Shown here in pieces: positions 1 through 5,958 of a stretch of DNA of 64,000 nucleotides. Position 1 is the stretch's first letter. Every line of letters starts with the position of its first letter. Below the pieces are notes generated by a model. That model saw only the letters and a list, made by a program, of their open reading frames with translations, had not been told where the DNA came from and made no database searches. Both the position numbers and the translations under genes were made by a program. The stretch is taken from NCBI RefSeq assembly GCF_023634845.1, contig NZ_JAMLJL010000015.1:1-64000 (forward strand), given 5' to 3'. The DNA is from Flavobacterium amniphilum. Lineage in GTDB: Bacteria > Bacteroidota > Bacteroidia > Flavobacteriales > Flavobacteriaceae.

Positions 1-98
1 CCCATCCCTAAATAAGGTGAAAAATACTGCCCATAAGGATCCACTGTCAGCCATCTTCCCAATCGTCCATCCCACAAGCGTAACTCGAAGGCTTCCAT
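1..98 (-). CDS. Orphan Rhs toxin tip no. 5, 5' end only
   Basis: The start codon at 98 and the following codons give the same core-tail residues (MEAFELRLWDGRLGRW) that open the other interrupted orphan tips. The gene runs off the left edge before its variable toxin domain, so its activity cannot be predicted. It lies downstream of the immunity gene at 997-518 and is preceded by a 42-bp repeat, a terminator hairpin and the twin 50-nt inserts. Positions 1-405 are almost identical to 1790-2193, which shows recent duplication of the cassette front. Confidence 0.8.
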   Translation of the reverse strand, partial: MEAFELRLWDGRLGRWLTVDPYGQYFSPYLGM

Positions 99-104
99 TC
101 CGGT

Positions 105-154
105 TTACCTCACAGGCTCTTATTTGCATAAGTGTTCGGTGAGTGCTCCGCAAT
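105..154. repeat. 50-nt mini-insert, type 2, copy A
   Basis: Compared with the uninterrupted Rhs core at about 6805-6832, this 50-nt block splits the segment coding for the residues KDPETG. On the minus strand it carries in-frame stops, ends in GTGAGGTA and shares the core GCACTCACCGAAC with its type 1 partner. Copies lie at 1894-1943 and 5108-5157. Confidence 0.8.
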
Positions 155-166
155 TCCGGGTCTTTC

Positions 167-216
167 TACCTCACTGTTTTATATTTTCAATAGGAGTTCG
201 GTGAATGCTACGCATT
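167..216. repeat. 50-nt mini-insert, type 1, copy A
   Basis: This is the second 50-nt block, 12 nt away from type 2 and placed after the codons for FQGQE. It is clearly related to type 2: both read TGCGNAGCANTCACCGAAC and end in GTGAGGTA on the minus strand. Copies lie at 1956-2005 and 5170-5219. Confidence 0.8.
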
Positions 217-314
217 TCCTGTCCCTGGAAAGCGTAACGGTAGTTAGAATCGGTGATTTACTGGTTGGGCAACGGCATCCCGAAAGAACGTAAAGTAAAA
301 ATACCTCTTTAAAT

Positions 315-343
315 AATAATCCCGGCTGGTGGCCGGGATTATT
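315..343. terminator. Hairpin terminator before orphan 5
   Basis: An AATAATCCCGGC arm pairs with GCCGGGATTATT around a 5-nt loop, with T-rich flanks on both sides. It lies between the preceding immunity gene and the orphan 5 core tail and would stop read-through into orphan 5. Confidence 0.75.
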
Positions 344-362
344 TTGTTTATTTTTCAAAAGC

Positions 363-404
363 GTTATTCAATGTACTTGTTATGTTTCTTTGGGGTTCAT
401 CTCC
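363..404. repeat. 42-bp cassette-boundary repeat, copy 1
   Basis: This is a copy of the 42-bp unit beginning GTTATTCAATGTACTTGTTA found downstream of each immunity gene (also at 471-505, 2152-2193, 3660-3701, 3702-3743 and 5366-5407). Confidence 0.85.
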
Positions 405-470
405 GTTGCTGGGATTTATTTAGAAGCTATCATCAGGCAACTTATGCAGTATCATTTTGACACTCGTCGC

Positions 471-505
471 CATGTACTTATTATGTCTCTTTGATGTTCG
501 TCTCC
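471..505. repeat. 42-bp cassette-boundary repeat, copy 2 (partial)
   Basis: A second, shortened copy of the 42-bp unit lies just downstream of the immunity gene ending at 518. It is separated from copy 1 by about 66 nt that may be the remnant of another cassette. Confidence 0.75.
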
Positions 506-517
506 CTCTTTAAAGAA

Positions 518-997
518 CTACTCCAACAGGTCAATTGGAGGTTTAGAAAGCCATTCATACCCATAAATATCATCCTCTAAAATTGCTTCTATCTTATCAA
601 ACGAGTATGCTCCATCATTTCCATTATTAAAGAACAAAAATTCATTTTCGCCGGTATCTATTTTAATATAATAGATCACCTTCTTATGAGTATCAAGTGT
701 TTCACCTACTCCAAATTGAATATTCAAAATTTCATTGCCTAATAAACATGATAATTCATCCTTATCCTTTTCAATTTCTGTTGTTAAATAAGCCTCATAT
801 ACAATCTCTTCTAAAGCAATCAACCTTGTATTTAAGCTGAATAATACTGTTTCTCCGTCATCACCTATGCCTAATTTAAATGAAAATTTTTCATTTAAGC
901 ACTCAACGTTAAAATAAAGCTCTAAAAGAATATTCTCTAAAGCAATTTTTATTATACTAATTATTTTAGCCCCATTTATTTTATTTATTTCAACCAT
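518..997 (-). CDS. Putative immunity protein for orphan Rhs toxin 4
   Basis: This is a 159-residue acidic, cytoplasmic-looking protein with no signal peptide or membrane segment. It overlaps the last 13 nt of the toxin gene at 1887-985, so the two are probably translated together. I recognise no family. The immunity role is inferred from position: every complete toxin tip in this locus is followed at once by one small, unrelated gene, the standard layout of polymorphic toxin loci. The likely activity is direct binding and neutralisation of the tip encoded upstream. Confidence 0.7.
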   Translation of the reverse strand: MVEINKINGAKIISIIKIALENILLELYFNVECLNEKFSFKLGIGDDGETVLFSLNTRLIALEEIVYEAYLTTEIEKDKDELSCLLGNEILNIQFGVGETLDTHKKVIYYIKIDTGENEFLFFNNGNDGAYSFDKIEAILEDDIYGYEWLSKPPIDLLE

Positions 998-1887
998 AGT
1001 GATCTTGCATTATTAAAATGTTTATTTCCGCCGGCTCTCCTAAGAATTGTAATCATTGTCCCATCAGATTGTGTTACCACAATATGTGTTCCATTATAAT
1101 AGAACACAGCATTTTCAAATCCTCCTGCTCCTGGTTTCATCCAAGTACCTTGGCGGATTTCTATTGGATTTCTATAAATACGTTCAGCTATTTTTCTCAT
1201 CCAAACTAACTGCTCAGTCGTCAACGCATCTCCTTTCTTAGCCAAACCCCATTGCACTGCATGTTGTTTTAATTTATTATCATTTATTTTCAATCCAGGG
1301 CCAATAAACTCATTAGCAACCTCTTTTTCAGCTTGTGCAAGAGCTTTAGCAGCATTAGCTTCAGAAGAAAGAAGACCAAGTGAATAAGAAGTCACATTCA
1401 TGACTTTATCATCCATTGACATTGTAGAACCATCCAAATTCCTAAATGCATCATCTCCAGTCCCTCCTTTGCCTTGAAAAAACTGAACAGCCATATAAAT
1501 ATTATTCCCTACAGAATTTATAAATTGATCGCCTATTGCATCGCTTTCTGATAGATACGTCCAATTAAACCCAAAACTATTATGCTGTGTCGGCATATGT
1601 ATATCTGCCTTAGAACTATTCAAACACCTAACCCCTGAAAGATCAATATTAGGCAATGAATAGCTCATTGCAACATCTAACTGCGGCCCATACTCCCTAA
1701 CAGGCTTATACCCAGCTGCAGCCGTAGTAAACAATGGCGGATCACCATCAGCTCCTCCATCCGGGTCAATTCTACTAATCGGGTTATTCCCCATCCCTAA
1801 ATAAGGTGAAAAATACTGCCCATAAGGATCCACTGTCAGCCATCTTCCCAATCGTCCATCCCACAAGCGTAACTCGAAGGCTTCCAT
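985..1887 (-). CDS. Orphan Rhs toxin tip no. 4
   Basis: This 300-residue protein begins with the Rhs core tail (residues 1-45, ending in the DPDGG hallmark). A linker PVREYGPQLDV at about residues 61-71 is also found in the full-length Rhs protein. The variable C-terminal domain is roughly residues 80-300. Its end is rich in short strands with His, Thr and Arg (GTHIVVTQSDGT and TILRRAGGNKH), a composition seen in small RNase-like toxin folds, but I cannot assign a family with confidence. There is no signal peptide or YD-repeat shell, so it is not exportable on its own. The upstream core sequence is interrupted by the twin 50-nt inserts, which place stops in frame, so translation must start at the internal Met used here. 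It is probably a silent donor cassette for recombination onto the full-length gene. Confidence 0.75.
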   Translation of the reverse strand: MEAFELRLWDGRLGRWLTVDPYGQYFSPYLGMGNNPISRIDPDGGADGDPPLFTTAAAGYKPVREYGPQLDVAMSYSLPNIDLSGVRCLNSSKADIHMPTQHNSFGFNWTYLSESDAIGDQFINSVGNNIYMAVQFFQGKGGTGDDAFRNLDGSTMSMDDKVMNVTSYSLGLLSSEANAAKALAQAEKEVANEFIGPGLKINDNKLKQHAVQWGLAKKGDALTTEQLVWMRKIAERIYRNPIEIRQGTWMKPGAGGFENAVFYYNGTHIVVTQSDGTMITILRRAGGNKHFNNARSLWLK

Positions 1888-1893
1888 TCCGGT

Positions 1894-1943
1894 TTACCTC
1901 ACAGGCTCTTATTTGCATAAGTGTTCGGTGAGTGCTCCGCAAT
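1894..1943. repeat. 50-nt mini-insert, type 2, copy B
   Basis: It sits at the same place in the core tail as 105-154. Confidence 0.8.
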
Positions 1944-1955
1944 TCCGGGTCTTTC

Positions 1956-2005
1956 TACCTCACTGTTTTATATTTTCAATAGGAGTTCGGTGAATGCTAC
2001 GCATT
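1956..2005. repeat. 50-nt mini-insert, type 1, copy B
   Basis: It sits at the same place in the core tail as 167-216. Confidence 0.8.
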
Positions 2006-2103
2006 TCCTGTCCCTGGAAAGCGTAACGGTAGTTAGAATCGGTGATTTACTGGTTGGGCAACGGCATCCCGAAAGAACGTAAAGTAAAAATACCTCTTTA
2101 AAT

Positions 2104-2132
2104 AATAATCCCGGCTGGTGGCCGGGATTATT
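2104..2132. terminator. Hairpin terminator before orphan 4
   Basis: The 12-bp arms and 5-nt loop match 315-343. It separates the immunity gene ending at 2203 from the orphan 4 core tail. Confidence 0.75.
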
Positions 2133-2151
2133 TTGTTTATTTTTCAAAAGC

Positions 2152-2193
2152 GTTATTCAATGTACTTGCTATGTCTCTTTGGTGTTCGTCTCC
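2152..2193. repeat. 42-bp cassette-boundary repeat, copy 3
   Basis: This copy of the 42-bp unit begins 10 nt downstream of the stop codon of the immunity gene at 2673-2203. Confidence 0.85.
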
Positions 2194-2202
2194 TACTGAA
2201 AG

Positions 2203-2673
2203 TTATTCTGATTTAACATTTCTAAAAAAACATTTAAAAGCATTTATTTGATCTTTATTTATTTTGTATTTAATATTTAATATTTCGATTTCTTTTTCTA
2301 ATTCTGGTTTAATATTAAAATAATATTTTGTTTTGAAGCCATTCTTAGTAAAACCGATTATCAGAATTGATTTTCCACTATTCTTTTTAACTCTATATTT
2401 CTGAATAATCTGCATAAAATCCGATAAATATTCTTTATTTATAACTTTAGTTGACGAAAATATTTTAGATTCAAAATCGTTAATACTATCAAAAATTGGA
2501 TTCTTATTATTAATAATTTCCATAATTCTGGTACTATCTGAAACTATCGATAAATTACAAATATTATATTCTCTTATGTTATTTTTATCAGGATTTTGGG
2601 GTAGATACAAACATTTATAATTACAACTATAAGTAAAAACCAATGTTAAAATAAAAATTATTCTCTTTATCAT
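2203..2673 (-). CDS. Putative immunity lipoprotein for orphan Rhs toxin 3
   Basis: This 156-residue protein has a lipoprotein signal peptide: basic start, hydrophobic stretch, then lipobox LTYSC with Cys17. The mature protein is lysine-rich and should sit in the periplasm or on the outer membrane. Its start overlaps the toxin stop in an ATGA arrangement, which points to translational coupling. If it is the immunity protein, its location implies that the partner toxin acts in the periplasm or envelope, unlike the other pairs here. I recognise no family. Confidence 0.7.
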   Translation of the reverse strand: MIKRIIFILTLVFTYSCNYKCLYLPQNPDKNNIREYNICNLSIVSDSTRIMEIINNKNPIFDSINDFESKIFSSTKVINKEYLSDFMQIIQKYRVKKNSGKSILIIGFTKNGFKTKYYFNIKPELEKEIEILNIKYKINKDQINAFKCFFRNVKSE

Positions 2674-3575
2674 TTCTTCAATACATGTAAATTTATTAAT
2701 CCAATATGTTCTTTAGAAGGTTTTATAAATCCAACTTTATAAAATTCAAATACATTATTAACAATATCATAACCATATCCAAATGTAAAAATACTTTTTC
2801 TTACACCTGACGCCTTATGAATTGCGGTTAATGAAAGTTGTCCATACCAGTGAATTTCCGAATTATTATGATTTGTTGTATTTGGAAAATCATAATAACC
2901 AATTGAATAGCCAGTTATTTCAATTTTAGGATAATCTGGAAAAAAATCTTCAGGCCCATCAATTTTATCTTTGAAATTTCTAGAATTTGATCCAGAAGAA
3001 TTAGAAGAACTTACTGTTTGAAACCAACTATAATTCTTAAAATTATTACTTAGATCTACGAAACCTGCAAAAACTTCAACGCCCGTTAGACTACCATCCA
3101 GTTTCTTTTTAAAAGAAGAATCGAAAAGCCCTACAATTTTATCATCTAAATTAACATATGGAATCTCCGCATTTGATTTCAACTTATACCTATCAATGAC
3201 CCTATTTATATTAAATAGATTATTAATATTAAATTCTTTAGAAAATTTACCTGATAATTCACCATCAATAAAAACTCTATCAAAATTATCATTCGTTAAA
3301 ACTTCAGTAGTATTTCCTGTTTTGGAGTCATAAAAATAATCATTAGGCGGTTCATCCATCCCCCCATCAGGGTCAATCCTACTAATCGGGTTATTACCCA
3401 TACCTAAATAAGGCGAGAAATACTGTCCATAAGGATCAATCGTCAGCCATCTTCCCAAACGTCCGTCCCACAAGCGTAACTCGAAGGCTTCCATTCCGGT
3501 CTCCGGGTCTTTCTCCTGGCCCTGAAAAGCATAACGGTAATTGGCATCCGTGATTTGCTGGTTGGGCAACGGCAT
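2670..3575 (-). CDS. Orphan Rhs toxin tip no. 3 with uninterrupted core tail
   Basis: This is a 301-residue protein. Residues 1-27 are the extra core-tail segment that is broken in the other orphans, residues 28-71 are the shared core ending in DPDGG, and the rest is a unique domain rich in Asn, Ser and aromatic residues. It is the only orphan without the twin 50-nt inserts. Its DNA upstream of the ATG diverges from the full-length gene right before the FGMPLP codons, which marks the recombination junction. I cannot name the toxin fold. The lipoprotein immunity partner suggests an envelope target. Confidence 0.75.
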   Translation of the reverse strand: MPLPNQQITDANYRYAFQGQEKDPETGMEAFELRLWDGRLGRWLTIDPYGQYFSPYLGMGNNPISRIDPDGGMDEPPNDYFYDSKTGNTTEVLTNDNFDRVFIDGELSGKFSKEFNINNLFNINRVIDRYKLKSNAEIPYVNLDDKIVGLFDSSFKKKLDGSLTGVEVFAGFVDLSNNFKNYSWFQTVSSSNSSGSNSRNFKDKIDGPEDFFPDYPKIEITGYSIGYYDFPNTTNHNNSEIHWYGQLSLTAIHKASGVRKSIFTFGYGYDIVNNVFEFYKVGFIKPSKEHIGLINLHVLKK

Positions 3576-3611
3576 TCCGAAATAACGTAAAGTAAAAATA
3601 GTATTTTAACA

Positions 3612-3642
3612 AATAATCCCGACTAATGACCGGGATTGTTTT
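3612..3642. terminator. Hairpin terminator before orphan 3
   Basis: This is a diverged copy of the cassette hairpin: AATCCCG and CGGGATT pair with a longer loop, plus extra G-T pairs at the base. Confidence 0.65.
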
Positions 3643-3659
3643 GTTTATTTTTCAAAAGC

Positions 3660-3743
3660 ATTATTCGATGTACTTGTTATGTCTCTTTGGTGTTCGTCTC
3701 CTTATTCAATGTACTTATTATGTCTCTTCGATGTTCGTCGTCC
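3660..3743. repeat. Two tandem 42-bp cassette-boundary repeats
   Basis: Two copies lie directly head to tail (3660-3701 and 3702-3743) next to the immunity gene ending at 3753. A back-to-back pair is what would remain after precise loss of one whole cassette by recombination between flanking repeats. Confidence 0.85.
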
Positions 3744-3752
3744 TTCTACAAA

Positions 3753-4205
3753 TTAAATACTTTTAATTAGTTTATGCTTCCATTTAATTGAACTTAAAGA
3801 ATAATTATTCTTTTTCTTAAAATCACTATAAGTTAAACTGTTTTTCTCTACATCTGCAATATTCAAGTGAATTTCATATTCATTTTCATCTTTATTCTTA
3901 ATAAAAATTTCAGCATAAAAAGGTTCAACCCACTGATTATTAATCTTACTCTTTCCAAAAATTAAAAAACCTGATATAATAATTTTATCTTCATTTAAAG
4001 AGCATTGAGTAATTAAAGAATCATCTACCCACTCATCATTACCCCAAATTAAAAAATCAATCAAAATATTTTCTATTATATATGAAATTATCACTGGAAT
4101 ATCTTCCAAAAACTCATTATAAAATATTTCATAAGTATTATATTCAAGATTACAGTTTTCAAATTCACAAAGAAGCAATTCTATAAGTTCGTTAATTGAT
4201 TTCAT
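3753..4205 (-). CDS. Putative immunity protein for orphan Rhs toxin 2
   Basis: This is a 150-residue, acidic, soluble protein with no signal peptide. It starts 2 nt after the toxin stop. It has alternating strand-like segments (IIISGFLIFG, YAEIFIKN) and several Trp residues but no family I recognise. The role is inferred from its position behind the toxin tip at 5101-4208. Confidence 0.7.
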   Translation of the reverse strand: MKSINELIELLLCEFENCNLEYNTYEIFYNEFLEDIPVIISYIIENILIDFLIWGNDEWVDDSLITQCSLNEDKIIISGFLIFGKSKINNQWVEPFYAEIFIKNKDENEYEIHLNIADVEKNSLTYSDFKKKNNYSLSSIKWKHKLIKSI

Positions 4206-4207
4206 TT

Positions 4208-5101
4208 CTATTTACTAAGATATTTTTCCAATGATTTTATTAAGTCATGTTCAGCACCTTGCCTTTGCCCATGAGCTCTATCTCTACCAAGTTTTGTTGT
4301 AACCTTAATTCTTTTTTGAACACTTGCTTTTAATTGATTTAACAAAACTTCTAATTCTTCTTTCGAATACTTATGAAAGTCCTTTGGACTAATTAGTTCT
4401 CCATGAACTTTCCCTGTTCTATCAATTGAAGGCAAATCTCCTCCACTATGAGTACCCTTAGAAAAACTATCATACAACCCTGATATATCATCTACCACAT
4501 GCCCTACTGCAACACCAGACACCGCACCACCATGAGCAACCATTCCAGCTCCAAACGGGACAGCTGCCAAAGAAATTCCTGCTGTTTCAGGAGCAAACAC
4601 TATCGAACCTTTCATCAAACCATTACCAAGTGCTCCTTCAAATGCTCCAGCAAAAATACTAGCAACATCACCAAAAAGCTGACCAACCCTAAAAGTAGTC
4701 CTAGAGTTATTCCAATTCCACTCATCTGGACTCATTCTATTCGCCCCTAATGCCAAATTAGACCCAAAAGCACTAACCAAACCTACGCTGAAAGCTCCAA
4801 AATGTTCAAGAGCATTCTGTGCTTTTGGAACAACTACATTTATGACAACATCATCTAAAAAAGTCATTTTTTCAACTGGCCCATAAAGACCAGAATCTCC
4901 AGGGATCTGACCAGTAATTGACCAACCTGGAGGGCATCCGTTACAATCTCCTGCATCTCCATCCATTCCTCCATCCGGGTCAATCCTACTAATCGGGTTA
5001 TTACCCATTCCTAAATAAGGCGAGAAATACTGCCCCATTGGGTCCACCGTCAGCCATCTTCCCAATCGGCCATCCCATAAACGTAACTCGAAGGCTTCCA
5101 T
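4208..5101 (-). CDS. Orphan Rhs toxin tip no. 2
   Basis: This is a 297-residue protein. Residues 1-45 are the Rhs core tail ending in DPDGG. A glycine/alanine-rich hydrophobic stretch follows at about residues 90-210 and may help pass a membrane or pack in the Rhs shell. The last about 80 residues are charged and include the cluster GRDRAHGQRQGAEHDL (Arg, His and Glu spaced as in small nucleases). I infer a nuclease-type toxin without a secure family. The core segment upstream is broken by the twin inserts at 5108-5219. It is paired with the immunity gene at 4205-3753. Confidence 0.75.
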   Translation of the reverse strand: MEAFELRLWDGRLGRWLTVDPMGQYFSPYLGMGNNPISRIDPDGGMDGDAGDCNGCPPGWSITGQIPGDSGLYGPVEKMTFLDDVVINVVVPKAQNALEHFGAFSVGLVSAFGSNLALGANRMSPDEWNWNNSRTTFRVGQLFGDVASIFAGAFEGALGNGLMKGSIVFAPETAGISLAAVPFGAGMVAHGGAVSGVAVGHVVDDISGLYDSFSKGTHSGGDLPSIDRTGKVHGELISPKDFHKYSKEELEVLLNQLKASVQKRIKVTTKLGRDRAHGQRQGAEHDLIKSLEKYLSK

Positions 5102-5107
5102 ACCGGT

Positions 5108-5157
5108 TTACCTCACAGGCTCTTATTTACATACGTGTTCGGTGAGTGCTCCGCAAT
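5108..5157. repeat. 50-nt mini-insert, type 2, copy C
   Basis: It has the same insertion point as copies A and B, with a few substitutions. Confidence 0.8.
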
Positions 5158-5169
5158 TCCGGGTCTTTT

Positions 5170-5219
5170 TACCTCACTGTTTTATATTTTCAATAGGAGT
5201 TCAGTGAATACTTCGTATT
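5170..5219. repeat. 50-nt mini-insert, type 1, copy C
   Basis: It has the same insertion point as copies A and B, with several substitutions near its end (position about 5200-5218). Confidence 0.8.
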
Positions 5220-5316
5220 TCCTGGCCCTGGAACGCATATCGCTAATTGGCATCCGTGATTTGCTGGTTGGGCAACGGCATCCCGAAAGAACGCAAAACA
5301 AAAATACTTTTTTAAC

Positions 5317-5347
5317 AAATAATCCCGGCAAATGACCGGGATTATTT
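5317..5347. terminator. Hairpin terminator after the full-length Rhs/immunity pair
   Basis: AAATAATCCCGG pairs with CCGGGATTATTT, with T-rich flanks. It would end the main Rhs transcript after the first immunity gene and leave the orphan tips untranscribed from that promoter. Confidence 0.75.
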
Positions 5348-5365
5348 TATTTATTTTTCAAAAGC

Positions 5366-5407
5366 GTTATTCAATGCACTTGTTATGTCTCTTTGGTGTT
5401 CATCTCC
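5366..5407. repeat. 42-bp cassette-boundary repeat, copy 6
   Basis: This copy of the 42-bp unit lies directly after the immunity gene of the full-length Rhs toxin. Confidence 0.85.
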
Positions 5408-5410
5408 CTC

Positions 5411-5956
5411 CTAATCATTCATAAAAATAGCAATACTACTTTTAATATAGCCTGACATTTCATTTAATCCTTTAATAAAGTTTGTTTCAATTATAAACTC
5501 CTTCTTTATCTCATTCCTCCATATAAAATTATCTCTGTATTGTTCTTTAAATCTTTCGACATCTTTATTTAAAACCAGCTTATCTTCGTCATTATTTAAA
5601 TAAATTAAATCATCATAAAGTTCAATAAAAAGAGATATATCTTTCCATAATTCAAGAAATCTATCATCTAAGACTTTTAGACTATTTAATTCATTTTCGA
5701 AGTCTAACAATACTTTATCATTTTCATTATCCTCAACATTATTAACCCATTCAACTAATTCATCAAAAAAAACATTATCACATATAAATTTTTTTAATTC
5801 TAAGAAATTCAAAAAAAGAATTATTTTATTTTCATTATTTCTCAGAATATACTCATTATCAGAACTTAGATCAATCCCCCAAACAAATAAATATGCTCTA
5901 TTATCTAAGATTATTTCAAATAAGTACTTACCGAATTTATCAGAAACTGAATCCAT
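5411..5956 (-). CDS. Putative immunity protein of the full-length Rhs toxin
   Basis: This is a 181-residue, strongly acidic, soluble protein, predicted mostly helical and rich in Leu, Asn, Asp and Glu. It starts 2 nt downstream of the Rhs stop. Acidity fits a protein that masks a basic nuclease-like tip, and the Rhs C-terminus does end in Lys/Arg-rich sequence (KKWFKNKRAEFNGKKR). I recognise no family. The immunity role comes from position only. Confidence 0.7.
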   Translation of the reverse strand: MDSVSDKFGKYLFEIILDNRAYLFVWGIDLSSDNEYILRNNENKIILFLNFLELKKFICDNVFFDELVEWVNNVEDNENDKVLLDFENELNSLKVLDDRFLELWKDISLFIELYDDLIYLNNDEDKLVLNKDVERFKEQYRDNFIWRNEIKKEFIIETNFIKGLNEMSGYIKSSIAIFMND

Positions 5957-5958
5957 TA

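Larger units (their letters stand above)
1..405. repeat. Rhs cassette-front repeat, copy A
   Basis: This block is a near-perfect direct copy of 1790-2193, offset by 1789. Read on the minus strand it holds the 42-bp repeat, the terminator hairpin, an Rhs core tail, the twin inserts and the start of the toxin ORF. Less exact copies lie at about 3360-3701 (without inserts) and 4970-5407. Confidence 0.9.
1790..2193. repeat. Rhs cassette-front repeat, copy B
   Basis: This is the direct copy of 1-405, with only a few differences near the 42-bp repeat. It contains the twin inserts, the terminator hairpin at 2104-2132 and the 42-bp repeat at 2152-2193. Confidence 0.9.

Noticed and set aside
405..470. 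A separate small gene between two 42-bp repeats
   Set aside because: Only about 16 codons are open; better seen as a remnant.
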